Positions 22,113-33,971 of a DNA stretch of 64,000 bases are shown in pieces; position 1 is the first letter of the stretch; the number at the start of each line of letters is the position of its first letter. Origin of the DNA: Lophium mytilinum (Eukaryota > Ascomycota > Dothideomycetes > Mytilinidiales > Mytilinidiaceae). The stretch covers positions 378,456-442,455 of the forward strand of contig MU004198.1 in assembly GCA_010093605.1 (NCBI GenBank), given 5' to 3'. Under the pieces are notes generated by a model that worked only from the letters and a program-made list of their open reading frames with translations, did no database searches and was not told where the DNA came from. Position numbers and translations under genes: made by a program.

Positions 22113-24692
22113 CTAGAGACCCCATTGACCGCCGGCTCCCCATTCAATGTTATCGAAAAAATCGGCCATGTCCATATTATCAAGCCCATCTAGAGATGGA
22201 TTTCCCATGAAGCCAAGGTCTAATGTGCTGTGGAATGCAGCGGATGGTTTGGGGTCCAAAATGTCATCTATAAGCCGCGTGAAGGTTTTCGCGGCTTTCT
22301 TGCAGATTGGATAATTACCGTCCCCGGGTCTCGAGACTGATTCGAGATTCGAAATTAGTACACTTATGCTTCGGATAATCTCCGAGCGAGTAATCGATGC
22401 CGGCAATGATGCTCCCGTGGCTGACTGCTCTTGGAGCGCGGTCACCAGTACGCTGCCACTTGGGATGCCGAAGGAAAGTACCTGGCGACTAGTTTTAGTC
22501 TGCTTTCCCTACGATAGTACCTAGCGAAATAGGACTTACAATGTACGAAAAGTCTTTGAAGTTATCGAATACTCTGTCGCGTGGTTGACCCAATGTCAGA
22601 ACTGTAGCAAGAAGCTCCATGCTCACACTTAGATAAGCTTGATTCTGAGCAAGCGGCCTCTTGTCCAGAAGCTTCTGTATAAGGAATTCATTGAACAAGT
22701 ATGCCAAATGAGCAAGGACGAGCTTGAAACAGACACCCGATGGTACGAGCTCATCATCCCAAGAGCTATGCTCATAGCGCAAATGTTCCGGAATCGAGTT
22801 CCACATTTCATGGCCCCGCCGCGAGATGTTTCTTATAGAATGTCAACTTAGTGCACAAAGACTGCAAGTAAGGGCACTCACAGCAACGAAGCTTCAGCTG
22901 CCTCATCAATGCTTCCGATCGAATGGTCCATAATCTGCTCTCGAAAAGTGCAGATAAGGCACCGAAGCCTAATCCAAGTAGATTGATGGACACCTCCGTA
23001 GGTGTTCCATCCATTGCTATCCAGGCTCCTGCACGCGAGTTCGACTTCTCCAGTGGGTGCAACCAAATCTTCATCTCGGAGGTCTAATGGTAGCTGTATA
23101 TCCGTGTGCCTCCAACACAGACGAGGCGGTCGGCCGAGCAAGGTCGAAGAGATTTTATCCATGTAATAGGTCGCGCAATAAATTCTTCGACGTGATTCTC
23201 GCAAGAAGATTGGCATAGAACCGTCCTTGGATTCCCGATGGATTCCTAGGGCATAGATTTCTCCGATCAAGTCGCCAAATCTTCGCCAGAGCAGAGGATC
23301 TTCGTAAAGGTAAGCGATTTAGGCCACTTTCTTCGATAATCCGTAATCTTTCTGGGTCTTTCCACCTGAAATCACGCACTGCCAGGAAGAGGAAACATAC
23401 AGATAACGATCGACGTCTGACCATGTACCGACGTAATCACTGTAAGGAAGCGTACACAACCAACTGAGAGGCAATTGAGAATATCAAAAAATTCATGAAA
23501 TTGACTTACTTGTGTCACCGCATATGATGCTGGTTAGTACGGCATTATCGAAATATAACCATAGCAGCAGATCATTGACCGGAGCGAGCAATTTACAAAG
23601 CTCCACACAAGCACTACTTGCACGAAACATTTCGTTGGCAGTCTGGAACCCGTCCGTCATTTCGTTTGCTAGGCCAATATAGACGGCACGAGCGGTGATA
23701 TTCAAAAGAAGGGCAATTGTCTCAAGACGCAGATTTTCCCCTGTGAACATCTCGTGAAATTGGCTTGCTGTTGGCGGCACCTTCACCTTCTTGATTGTGT
23801 TAGCGAGAACGGCTGTGATAAGGTGCGGGTCCGGGGGATTATTCTCAAGACCGAACTCTTCCACGGTGCGCCTCACGGCAGCCAGCGCATTGAGGATGAA
23901 AGGAGATGGGGCCGGAGATATCAAGGCTTGGGCTTTACCGTAGAATGCCACTACTAATCTGTCTATGACAGGGAAAAAGCGCAAGCAGGTAAGAGCATCT
24001 AAAGCTATTTTACTGCGACTCGATTTTGGAATGAATTGTCCCACAAAGCACTCGTGGTCGCACGCAGAGTCCGATATTCCAGAATCGCTAGGGGTGCGAT
24101 CAGGTATCGCATGATTATCTAGCGAGAGTATTGCCTCATAGCTCGTAGGGCCTAGGTAGCCTGGTTGATGGCTTTGGTTGGTGGCCGAATAGGGGCTGTT
24201 TTGTCGTTCGGGTGTGAGAACCTGCGCCTGAGTGCTGAGCTCGACACTATTCATTGATTCGTGCTGGGGCGTTCGCCGTCTGGGTGACCATTAGCATGAA
24301 CAGCTGAAAGAATCATAGTAATGCCTGGTCTAATCCTGCACATTTCTATGACTGCCAGAGGTAATTTAATGACTTCGAATAAATGAGATATAATGGGCTC
24401 CTTATGATGCTGTGATGTATCAGAAACAAGAAGGAAAGTCCGATTACCTTGCATTCGCAGACACCCGCGAAACTCGTGACGCGGCACTCAAACGCTCGTC
24501 CCGAGTTCTAGTCAATGGGGCGGGATGATAAAAACATTGGTCCGCAATGCCACGCTGTTGACAGCGATTACAAATCGGGGTTCCATGATCGCAACGCGTC
24601 TTATTTTTGCGGCAAGGCTCACAAGAAGCAGGTTTGCCATTCTTACGAGGAGGATGCCTGTCAAAGAAGTTAGAGAGACCTGGAAATGGCAT
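22113..24692 (-). CDS. Zn2Cys6 fungal transcription factor
   Basis: Five exons: 24692-24448, 24279-23510, 23299-22882, 22831-22540 and 22481-22113, 697 codons with all phases matching. The N-terminus has a C6 zinc cluster, CX2CX6CX6CX2CX8C, at Cys24, 27, 34, 41, 44 and 53. The middle is the fungal-specific regulatory domain, with the conserved LWRRFGDLIGEIYALGIHRE and LGRPPRL. The C-terminus ends in acidic DNMDMADFFDNIEW, a plausible activation region. Such proteins bind CGG-containing sites as dimers. Introns 1 (168 nt) and 2 (210 nt) are long for this window. Intron 2 is inferred because only skipping to the AG at 23300 restores the conserved LLWRRFGDL. Its 3' end faces the AA9 pseudogene 105 bp away; the target is unknown. 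Confidence 0.85.
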
Positions 24693-25940
24693 GCAACTGC
24701 GATAGCTCCGGGAGTGAAGCCGTACATTGTGGTGTGTGATCGCGACGCGTGGAGTTGGCGGTCTAGGGTGTGACTACATGGCACGAAATCCATAGGTAGG
24801 GCCATTCTGCTGCATGTTTTAGCGATCACTGAGGCGAAACTCGTATTTGTAATAGACGCTCGATTATTGTAGGTACGAGGGGTTGAAAAAGATGTGTACT
24901 TGGGAGCACGCGGTGCGGCTGTGAACGATTTCAGGGTTTCGCTTAGGGGCGCTAAAGCAGATGCGGTTTAGTGTTGAAGATTGGTGAGAGACCAGAAGAT
25001 GAATGACCATTGAGGTTGCTGTACAACTAGTATCAAGGACTAGGAAGGAAATAACAGATGTGAGGGATTGCAGTTTTCCTAGGCTCGAAAACCTCCACCA
25101 GCGTACGCGCTTCCAGGTTGTCAAGATTAAGTAGCGAGAAACATCGTACTCATTATTTCACTGTCAGAGTCCAACTGATCTATCCAGGATAGCAAAAGAG
25201 TGCATTAACATCATTACACCATATTGTGGCCCTTGTATATATGGATCTAAGATATCGGTGCATTATCTAAATTAGGTTTAAATTGAGCTATCTATCAGCT
25301 TTATCTTCGGCTGCTGCTGTGAGAAGCGGACTGTCCAAAGTCGCGTAGTACTATTATCGTTAAGACTAGAAACAAGCTGGATCAAGTGCTCTAGGAGATT
25401 GGATTCTGGAACCCGTTCATGATTTCAGGCTCATATCAACGGGATCTGCAGCAGAGGAGTTTGACATATCAGCTGCCGCTGCTAGACCATTGTCATTGTC
25501 TGGGCTCAGTCTATCTGGCTGTCGTGGATACCTGCTTACGGAATAATTCCGGTACTAACGGAGTGATGAAGACAGACCTGGCGATTGTATCAAAGCTCCA
25601 GCATTTGGTGGTAGATCGTCAGGAAGTTTCCCGCTTGCGGCCGAAAATAAACAGACCACGGGTATTCACATCGTTGCATTTTTGTCTCTCCGCAGTAGAG
25701 CTTTCTAGTCTCTATCCATCTGAAAGGTTGAGTATGTAGTGTATGAGAGACTGGTCGGTGAGCGACTACGGAAACTTGCATAACGCCACGACAATTCGAA
25801 GCATCCACCCGTACGAATAGCTCTTCTACCTAGCTTAAAGATCGGTCCTACCTGTAGTCTCGTCTTCTTCTCATCCGTCATCAATCAATTCCAGTTGCGA
25901 TCGATCTCATTCCTTAAAACGCTCTGTACAAGAAGATATC
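24693..25940. other. Intergenic, no supported gene
   Basis: AT-rich in places (25130-25330). Frames are short and unrecognised. It contains the promoters of the zinc-cluster gene and of the MGTRG gene, which diverge from it. Confidence 0.5.
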
Positions 25941-26701
25941 ATGGGAACTCGTGGCATCCTAGGTAGTATTCCTGACACTTTTCTTCCGTACGAGCTGACG
26001 AAAATTCAGGTTTCCGCAAGAAGAATCCTACTGGTAGAGGCGGCTATATCCGCAAGGGAGCATACAACCACTTTGACTCCTTCCCAGGCGGCCTAGGCCA
26101 CCGCATTGCCGCCTTCGTCCTCAATCTCACCCCCGAAGGACGCCAAGCCATGATCGAGCAAGTCGAAGCCCTCACCTGGGTCACCGACGGTACCAGAAGC
26201 GTCGGTCCTGGTTCCAAACCCCGACCCTCCGACGCAGAGATCGAGAAGTACAACGCTCTCGGCTACGCCAGTGACGACTTCAGCGGCAAGGCGTGGGACT
26301 GGGCTCATGGGAAGATCGGCAAAGTCGTTCCGCTCAACCCTCCGCCGACATGCTGGTACGCGCTCCTCCGCAACCTGCAGAATGGGTTCCTCCTCTTCGA
26401 GATTCACAAGGGGGACCTCACGCATATCATTGATGATTCGAGCTGGCGCTTCAATAAACGCTGCGAGTGGGGATACTTCATTGATTTAGAGGAGGGCGAG
26501 CTGGAGACTTGGAAGGACGGGAAGAGGGCCGATGTCGTGAAGTTTGATGACTTGACTGAGAGCTATATGATTGAGGAGTTGGAGCCTCGACTCAGGGGTA
26601 GCGAAGCGGGTAAGGGTAATGCCACGTTGAACGTCATCGTTGGTGGACAGGTGGTCGGGCTCTTGAGAATTGAGACTCGTGCAGGCGAATGTCAGCCGTA
26701 G
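25941..26701 (+). CDS. MGTRG-type conserved hypothetical protein
   Basis: Two exons, 25941-25962 and 26010-26701, 237 codons. The first exon encodes only MGTRGIL; the junction G|GT restores GFRKKNPTGRGGYIRKGAYNHFDSFPGGLG. The opening MGTRG, an aromatic-rich segment YNHFDSFPGGLG and later FEIHKGDLTHIID, WGYFIDLEEGELE are typical of a family of unknown function seen in fungi, bacteria and phages. No catalytic motif is evident and no membrane segment is present, so it is probably soluble and cytosolic. It converges with the hydrolase gene, with about 225 bp between stop codons. Confidence 0.85.
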
Positions 26702-26925
26702 ATGGCGGACAGAATAACCTTCGGCTACGGCGATATCGGGGTGGTTTCTAAAGCTCTACGCTGCCATTAATAAGTGGAAGCCCACATCCACCATGGCCTA
26801 GACAGTTGTACCACTCCTCTGACGATGTTATTCCCAGGCAGTGCCCTTTGACATCGGAGTTCTACTTTCAAGCCACCTTTAATGATTTAGCACGGGACAA
26901 CATCTTCAAACCCAAGCTACCCAAC

Positions 26926-27970
26926 TCACCTAACGGAGTATTCCAGGAATGGATCCCTCAATTCCGCCCTCTCATTATGACCAGCATGCAACATGTCCGG
27001 CCACGACTTGAATTCTTTGTCTTGTACACCCAGCTTTTCAATAAAGTTACGCGAAGCTTCTGGGCTCGTCGAAATGTCCTTTTCTCCATGCGAAATCAAT
27101 ATTGGCAAGTTCTCCGGCCAGCTCTTATACCCGTCCGAGAGAATCTTATACCCTTCACAGAGCATGCCGCTGACGGTCTTGATGAAGATATCGCCGCGAA
27201 AGGAAGGGTCTGATTGGATGTTTTCTGCGATTTCCGGGTCACTTGTCAAGTGATCCGTCTTCAAAATTTTCGTTAAGCGCAGATTAGGGTATATCCAGGT
27301 TACGACAGGAGCAATCAAAAGGACTTCAAAGGGAGGTAGCTGAATGAAATGAGCTTGAGTCTTCGAATTGAGATGTTTTAGGGGTGGGAGTGGTAGCTCT
27401 TACGTCCTTTCGTAAAATCCAAGGCGCGCCACATATCACCCCGGATATCATATTACGGACGTCTGGAGATTTCTCCCTTTTACTTCGAGGTCGTGTCATC
27501 AGCGTGAGAATGATGCCACCTCCCTACATTGACCAATCAGCATATTGTGCCGAGTGCTATCAGAAGCAGCCGTAGGCTGGGTTCTAACTCACCATGCTAT
27601 GCCCATACAAATAGATGGGTACAGTTCTCTTCTCAAATCTCTCGTCTAGTCCCTTCCTTTCTGTTCGAATAGCATATGCTAGGTCTGCCACTTGCTTTTC
27701 CAACGTAGTGTCGCCATACCTTGGCCCTGATCTTCCAAATCCTCGTTGGTCGTACCCGAAGACCTCAATCCCTTGGGCTGCGAAGCGAGGCCACACATGG
27801 TCGTACCGCTCAACGTGCTCCGCAAAGCCGTGGAGGAAAATCACCAAGGCTCGTGGTGGTGAAGGGTCTCTTGGAATCCACCGTTTCGTGAAAAACCGAA
27901 CTCCGTCATGCCATGGCACTGATGTTGATTCAGTGTAGGATTTGTCACGGCTTGAAAATTTCTCGCCCAT
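26926..27970 (-). CDS. Monoacylglycerol-lipase-like serine hydrolase
   Basis: Three exons: 27970-27593, 27523-27404 and 27339-26926, 303 codons, introns phase 0. An alpha/beta-hydrolase with oxyanion region FLHGFAEH, nucleophile elbow GHSMGG (Ser125, split by intron 1), acid Asp254 in ISHGEKDIS, and His284 or His287 in MLHAGHNE. The layout and length match yeast Yju3 and other monoacylglycerol lipases, which release fatty acid and glycerol from monoacylglycerols on lipid droplets or the ER. The substrate is inferred from family resemblance. No signal peptide is visible. Upstream codons in frame are open but lack an ATG, so MGEKFSSRDK is the start. Confidence 0.9.
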
Positions 27971-28561
27971 GTTCAAAACCCAATGAATTGCGCAAACTAC
28001 GGCGACATGCACAGATCAAGCAGCGGCGTGATGTAGGAAGGTGTGAAGGCAAGAACTGACACCGGTTGGTGTTCATATTAATGATAAGAGGCTGTAGGTG
28101 TGTAGCCTGGGTATGAAACAAGCTAAGCAGCTGCGCCTCCTACGCACTGACGCCGAGGTTGTATTGACATGCGTTAAAATGCCTTAAATTACATGACTGG
28201 AAAATGGACAGAGAGGAGAGTAAATCTGGACTGTTGGGGTAGTCAAATACTATACCTAGGATCAACACTTTTAAAATGCCAAGACTTTGCCCTTTCAGAC
28301 GAATTAGGAGAGCCTGACTTGGGCATGAAGTCTTATAATATGGTAGTGGTATTGCCGCTCATTCTAAAAAAGTTTACAAGAAAAGTGTCTATACCTGGCA
28401 CATCGTCGTCATGAGCTTACATCTTACCTACACATCGCCGGAACTCCTTCGCGATGCTCATCCAGGCATTCCACCCGCTAGCAAAGGAATCCGGCCTGCT
28501 ATCATCCAGCAGAAGCATCAGTTGCTTCGCCTCGTACACTCCAGCTTTCTCCCGCCCAGCA
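27971..28561. other. Intergenic region between two minus-strand genes
   Basis: No recognised gene. The part from 28430 overlaps the C-rich block that continues into the PEX11 coding region. A minus-strand frame ending at 28417 is judged non-coding because the PEX11 protein already ends at its expected C-terminus. Confidence 0.5.
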
Positions 28562-29632
28562 TCAAGCCGTTTCCCTCCACTTCTCAAGCAATCCCACGCC
28601 CCCTGCCACGATCCCAAGCGCCCCGACCAGTGGTTCACTAACCATACCCGCCTCCGTACTCCAGTGCAGCGTCAACGGCCCCCAGGCCGCATTACTGACC
28701 GCATCGCGCCACCACGCCTTATCCTCCTTACTACTCTTCTCCACCTCCTCCTTCTCCGCTTTCCCACTATCGACATGCTTCTTGAACAACACCCCCAACC
28801 TCACCCCCTCTAACGCCACATGCGCCGCCCAAAACCTACTACTCCACACCCACCACCTCGCCTCCCTCCTCTTCCCCGCCTCCCCCATCCACCCCGGCGT
28901 CACAAGCACCCCCTTACTCGCCAGATACGCCCCATTCTCCAGCACCTGATACGCCGCGCAACTCGCCACCTGCCCCCACGCCACCGCCCTCAACACCTTC
29001 TCCTTTCCGCCCGCTCCCTCCGCCAATTTCGCATTCCACACCCCCTTGCCCCATGTGTATATTCCTAGCAGCCCCCACAGCCGCACGAAGATCCGGTAGT
29101 CGCTGATCACGCTCGCTAGCGCTTTCGACCCCGCCGCGCCGCTTGCGAGGAGTTTCGTGGATGTGGGCGCTTCGAAGGTCGTTATCAGCGTCTCGCCGGG
29201 GAGGAGCACGCCGTCGGCTTTGGTGGCGATTGTTGTCGCGAGAGCGCGTAGACGGCGTTCTAGGAGGTAGGAGAGGGCGGGGTGGAGGAGAGTGAGGGTG
29301 TAGCCGAGCGTGCAGAGGAAGGAGTCAATCCCGCCTGGGGTAGAGAGGAGGCGGGAGAGGCGGGAGAGGGTTGAGTCGGTGGAGCGGGCGGTTGTGAGGG
29401 TAGAAGAGATGGCGAGGTTGCGGAGTTTGGCGAGGCGGGTTGAGGTGGTGGGAGTAGGGCGGAGCTGTGGGGTGGGCGGTGGAGTTGGCTCTTGTTGCGG
29501 AGGTATGGAGTCCTGCGATAGAGGCGCGGGTGCTGGTTCGGTTGGTGATGGTGGGGCGGGTGGTGGAGCTGTAGTTGGGATTGTTGTCGTGGTTGGAGGC
29601 AGGGGGACATCTGGCTCTGGTGTAGCCTCCAT
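28562..29632 (-). CDS. PEX11-family peroxisomal membrane protein
   Basis: A single exon of 356 codons starting at ATGGAGGCTACA. Residues 1-65 are Pro/Thr-rich and disordered. The rest matches a PEX11C-type domain: GGIDSFLCTLGYTLTLLH, SKALASVISDYRIFVRLWGLLGIYTWG, VLENGAYLASKGVL and a C-terminal hydrophobic stretch VGALGIVAGGVGLL before EKWRETA. PEX11 proteins bend and elongate the peroxisomal membrane before fission. The coding strand is C-rich over the first half and G-rich over the second. It is adjacent to other membrane-organelle genes, but no operon-like link exists. Confidence 0.85.
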   Translation of the reverse strand: MEATPEPDVPLPPTTTTIPTTAPPPAPPSPTEPAPAPLSQDSIPPQQEPTPPPTPQLRPTPTTSTRLAKLRNLAISSTLTTARSTDSTLSRLSRLLSTPGGIDSFLCTLGYTLTLLHPALSYLLERRLRALATTIATKADGVLLPGETLITTFEAPTSTKLLASGAAGSKALASVISDYRIFVRLWGLLGIYTWGKGVWNAKLAEGAGGKEKVLRAVAWGQVASCAAYQVLENGAYLASKGVLVTPGWMGEAGKRREARWWVWSSRFWAAHVALEGVRLGVLFKKHVDSGKAEKEEVEKSSKEDKAWWRDAVSNAAWGPLTLHWSTEAGMVSEPLVGALGIVAGGVGLLEKWRETA

Positions 29633-30192
29633 CGTGAGAAGTTCGTAAAGTAGTATGGAGGAATGGCGGAGGAGAGTGTGAAGGTAGAATTAGATGGATG
29701 GCGTGGTGTTTATCTTTCAGGGTTTAGATAGCCATGCGGCCGAGGTTGATCGGGCTTGGCAAATTCAGGTCATGAATCACGTGCAAATAAGAATAGGGGA
29801 CATATCAAATAAGGGTTCCTTTCCGTGTTGTATGATTATAGTTTACCATTATTGATTCCCTAAAGCATACCCTGCAGACCGTCCTTTCTGTCTTGCTTAG
29901 ACGCCGTCAATGTAAATTCAAGAAGCCACCCAGTGTGTGAATCCATGTAACCCCCTTCTGCCCCTCTCCAACGCCGCCGCCGATGCAATGCAGATTATAG
30001 TTGTACACCTTCTTGTAAAGTACAGCAAAAGAAGATGGACTGACGCAGGTGCTACAGTGCTCTGAGAAAAAAAAAAAGAGAGAGCAAGCCAGGGGGGGTT
30101 TGGAGAGCGGGTAAAGCTCCGTCGCCGCTGCGATACTGTGCAAGGGACACACTGTTGGGAAAGGTACAGTGTTTGCAAGGCACCGCAGGAAC
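29633..30192. other. Intergenic, promoter of the PEX11 gene
   Basis: Contains an A12 homopolymer near 30067 and a G7 run near 30094. No gene is seen. Confidence 0.5.
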
Positions 30193-31623
30193 CTATACCT
30201 GGGTCATTATTTGCTCTTCGTCTTCGGTAAGGATATCAGGTATGTGCTTTTCCACGGACTCCTCCGTCAATGCCACACCGCCGTCCACCTCAACCTCGCT
30301 GCCCTCAGACAAGCTGGAATACTCGGAATAGGCATCAGAGCTAGAGGCATCCAGATGGTCATCCTCACTGATGTCCGATGTAAAGCCGCTCGTAGTCCTG
30401 GAACTTTCCTGCTCGATGACAAGCCGCCTATGACTACGAACTCGCTTGAGCGAACCAAGATCGAAATCGTCGGTTTCATCCGTCCATCCACCACGGTGTC
30501 TACCAGTCCGCGCTAGAGGCAGTGTGATGGTCGACCCATCCGAGGAAGGGTCCCTGCTTGGGCGAAACAGACTGTTGAAAGCTTGCATTAGACTGCTACG
30601 CAGACTGATCTTCTGGAACTCGCGCTTCAGCTCATTCGAAGGACCAGAGCCGAGTTTATAGAAGTCTCGTGGGCCTTGCCTCAAGATGTGGAGATCTTCT
30701 TGCTCGGAATGAGTGGTCGTGATGGTGTATTGGCTGTCGAAGCTGGCGTAAAACTCTTCGCTGAGTAGTCGATGTTGTCGAGGGCGTAAACCGATGTTGC
30801 GAACAATCTCGGCACTAACAACAGGAAGATCCTTAGCCTCCTCGGTTGTTAGAGGAGGAACCTCGTTGGCTAAGACAGCCCCGAACGAAATGTAGATGCG
30901 ATCCTTGTAGAATGGTCGGCAGCTATGGCACACCTTCATCTGACAGGGCGGGGGTATTGTAATAATTCTCTTGAGAGTTGGGTCTAGCTCGTTGAGACTA
31001 GTCGAGGTGGATGGGGCTGGCTGAGGAAGCGGAAAGATCTCGTCCTGGGACTGTTGATTCTCCGTGCTATCGTTTGTCATTGGGGGAGGATCGTTCTCAG
31101 ACGACGGTCGATCAACGCCCGAGTCTTTCCTCTTGTGGCCTTCAGTATTTGTTCCAAGTTCTACCAGTTCCTTGGTCTGGGGACTTTCGTTTTCGCAGCG
31201 AAAGCGGTCTGCAATGGAGACGACCTCGTTGAGGCGAAGCTTCTGGGCTTTGATTCTGTGCAACTGTTCGACTGTGTATCCACCCTTCTCGGCATTTTCG
31301 ACGATTGATTTGCTCACGCCGATGTCTTCAAGGTCGGCACGCGCCAGAGATTCAATGGAGGAGTCGTTCTTGAGGATGCTATCATTGAACGGGAGGGGTT
31401 CCGCCTCTCGTTCGTCCTGGCGGCACATGTAGAGCCAACCAAAGGAGGGGAATCTTCCGCAGGACTGGCATTGCTGGTATCCGAAGATGCGGTCCATCTC
31501 GATATGGGTACAGTTGACCTTTGTGGCGTGGCGGCGCCCGGTAGGCTTGCGATTCTGCATCGCCGAAGTCAATGCTTTGCGCAGCTTCTGAGCGTGTTCC
31601 GCGAAGTTATCACTTACGCTCAT
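30193..31623 (-). CDS. Conserved-looking hypothetical protein with Cys motifs
   Basis: A single exon of 476 codons from ATGAGCGTAAGTG. An N-terminal block holds Cys38, the pair Cys52/Cys55 (CQSC) and Cys67; a second block holds Cys227 and CHSC (232-235), spaced like zinc ligands. Between them are a helical segment (about 95-140) and a disordered Ser/Pro-rich stretch. A folded part follows (RPFYKDRIYISFGAVL), and the last 120 residues are Ser/Asp/Glu-rich. No enzyme motif or membrane span is seen. The overall style (a Cys core with long disordered tails) is common in uncharacterised fungal regulatory proteins. I infer metal binding only. Confidence 0.8.
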   Translation of the reverse strand: MSVSDNFAEHAQKLRKALTSAMQNRKPTGRRHATKVNCTHIEMDRIFGYQQCQSCGRFPSFGWLYMCRQDEREAEPLPFNDSILKNDSSIESLARADLEDIGVSKSIVENAEKGGYTVEQLHRIKAQKLRLNEVVSIADRFRCENESPQTKELVELGTNTEGHKRKDSGVDRPSSENDPPPMTNDSTENQQSQDEIFPLPQPAPSTSTSLNELDPTLKRIITIPPPCQMKVCHSCRPFYKDRIYISFGAVLANEVPPLTTEEAKDLPVVSAEIVRNIGLRPRQHRLLSEEFYASFDSQYTITTTHSEQEDLHILRQGPRDFYKLGSGPSNELKREFQKISLRSSLMQAFNSLFRPSRDPSSDGSTITLPLARTGRHRGGWTDETDDFDLGSLKRVRSHRRLVIEQESSRTTSGFTSDISEDDHLDASSSDAYSEYSSLSEGSEVEVDGGVALTEESVEKHIPDILTEDEEQIMTQV

Positions 31624-32776
31624 GGCGACTAATGGCCGAGAAGAGGTGGTGGAGCGGCGGGAGACGCAGCGAGTGTGTGGTCACGGGAGGAAATTTGGAG
31701 GTCTTGAGACGGTATGAAGGCGCTAGACGGAGTATACAGAAGGTATTTCTCGTGGGTAGAAGCGAGAGACTCCCATTACGGGGCGTATTGGGGCGGGTGC
31801 CCTTGAGGGTGAGGCTGTTGTTGTTGTTGTGGAGGAGGTGAAGTTGGAAGGTGATGGCGGGGCCACGATATGAAGCTGCAGTGGGAAAGATAGGTGGGTA
31901 ACGATGGATCCGGGTCGCCGTAATGGCTTGAGAACGACCGTCACATAGGTAGGCCTGGACCAATATTCACGGAAAAGAAGAAGTACAGGGCGTACGAAGA
32001 GAGTGGAGGGGTTTGAGCCCCGCGCAGGTGAAGAGGAAGCTATGCGCTATGGGCAGGCACGCCGTGGATGTAGACAGATATGTTCCCAATGAGACTGCTG
32101 TGCCTATTTTACCACCTACCATTGCCTTCCAGTTCTATTTGTGAGTCTGCTCAACCCTAGGCTATTCAGACCCGCTATTCGCCTCGTGATGTATCCACGG
32201 TAGCATGTCTCTCCCCGCGACCAGAATGTTACCACTTACAAAGGCACTGTGTCACCCACACGAGCGGCAGCCCGTCAAGCAAGGGACTGCCGGCTACTTG
32301 AGCTTACCGCGACCTCACGCTTGTCTCGATGTCCATTTTGAAGCCGTCCAGGCCGTGGCGTACGGACCTCGCCGTCGTGCGCAGCTATCTTGCCGTCCTC
32401 TCGCCTTCCGGTTGAGGCGCAAATTCTCACCTTCGTCCCGTGCCAGCCGTCTGCACGAACATTTACATGTCCATCTCGTAATCTGCACGAAGATTTACAA
32501 CTCCATCTCATAAGGAACAGCCGCACGCCGCAGTAGGACAGCAATCGTCGAGTCTGCTTTTGGTGTCGTCGGCGCGTCCCGAGGTCCCCAGAAAAAGCAA
32601 CCCCTGTCCCGCGCTAACTGTCGTCGTCCTAACGACAACAAACACCTCTCGGCCCTGTCGCCAGCCATCACCACCTCCTCCCAGCCCTCCGACACCAAAG
32701 CGCAACACAGCAAACACTCTACGCGCGCCCTCCCGACGACTGCGACCTGGCGCCGTGACCCGCACCCGTCGAAGCC
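31624..32776. other. Divergent promoter region, no gene
   Basis: Lies between two genes that start away from each other. The C-rich tract from about 32560 to 32776 is the probable leader of the Mpv17 gene. Frames inside it lack support. Confidence 0.5.
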
Positions 32777-33715
32777 ATGTCGGTCAAGTTTGAGAAGGAG
32801 ACGATCAAGACGACCACCGGCATCCCCGTGCCCGGCGGCAAGCTGGATGATGGGAAGCACCACATTGCCCGCGAAATCGGAAATGCCCTTACCAAAGGCG
32901 GCGGGCCGAATGGCTACCTGGCTGTATGTTGCGCGCCATTGCAGTGTGGGAAGAACGCGATGCTGACTATCCGGTGTGCAGGCTTATCTCAAGCAGCTTC
33001 AGGACAACCCAATGCGCACCAAGATGCTGACCTCTGGCACTCTCGCCGGGCTGCAGGAGTTTATGGCCTCGTGGATTGCGCACGATCGTAGCAAGCACGG
33101 TCATTACTTCACCTCGCGCGTTCCCAAGATGGCCCTCTACGGAGCTTTCATCAGCGCGCCCCTCGGCCACGTCATGATCAGCCTGCTCCAGAAGATGTTC
33201 CGTGGCCGCACCAGCCTGAAGGCTAAGATCTTGCAGATTCTCATCAGCAATATGGTGGTATGTGTCAATTCCGTCATCCCTTGAGCTGCCCCGCTAACTC
33301 CTTCCAGGTGGCTCCGATACAGAACACCGTCTACCTCATTTCGATGGCCATCATCGCAGGCGCCCGCACTTTCCATCAAGTGCGCGCCACCGTCAAGGCC
33401 GGTTTCATGCCCGTCATGAAGGTTAGCTGGATCACGTCGCCAATCTGCCTCGCCTTTGCCCAGCAATTCCTCCCCGAGAGCGTCTGGGTGCCCTTCTTCA
33501 ACCTGGTTGGATTCATTATCGGCACATACATCAACTCGCACACCAAGAAGAAGAGGCTTGCAGCGTTGAGGCGCAAGCATTACGGAGATTCTGGACGGGA
33601 TTCATCTGGACTTGGTCGGGATCCGTCCGGGCTTGGACGGGACCCATCAGGAAGGGAGACTGGCCGCAGGGAACCAGGGAGGCCCGGAGATGATTACGAC
33701 AGGCGGGGGTACTAG
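32777..33715 (+). CDS. Mpv17/PMP22-family peroxisomal membrane protein
   Basis: Three exons: 32777-32923, 32982-33257 and 33308-33715, 276 codons, both introns phase 0. Typical family features are AYLKQLQDNPMRTKMLTSGTLAGLQEF at the start of the domain (read in two parts across about 27 residues), hydrophobic segments around YGAFISAPLGHVMI, VYLISMAIIAGA and the closing SVWVPFFNLVGFIIG. These proteins form small channels or pores in peroxisomal or mitochondrial inner membranes. Peroxisomal placement is inferred from the extended, basic C-terminus. That tail carries a short GLGRDPS repeat and ends in DDYDRRGY. Start codon context GCCATGTCGG is good. Confidence 0.9.
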
Positions 33716-33971
33716 ATATATCACAGGCCGGCGTTCTGGTGGTTTGTTGGCCTGCCACCTACCCCTGAGAGACGCCGTAACTATGGACAACGGGACTGTG
33801 TCACGAGCGACTTTGTAAATTCAATGATTTTTGGCCGGGTAATTGGTGGGTAGGCTAGGTGTTGCTTTTGGATATAACTTAAATTCCAGTGCCTCGTTGT
33901 AAGTGTGTATACTTTTCTGTCGCTTTTTGAGATGCTTCATTACATTCTCAGAAACGCTAAAGAGATGGATT

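Noticed and set aside
26806-27213. 135-codon plus-strand frame
   Set aside because: Antisense to the third exon of the monoacylglycerol-lipase-like gene, whose catalytic motifs and phases fit.
28417-28638. Extra C-terminal exon of the PEX11 gene on the minus strand
   Set aside because: The PEX11 protein already ends in the family's usual C-terminus (EKWRETA) and no good splice pair joins this frame.
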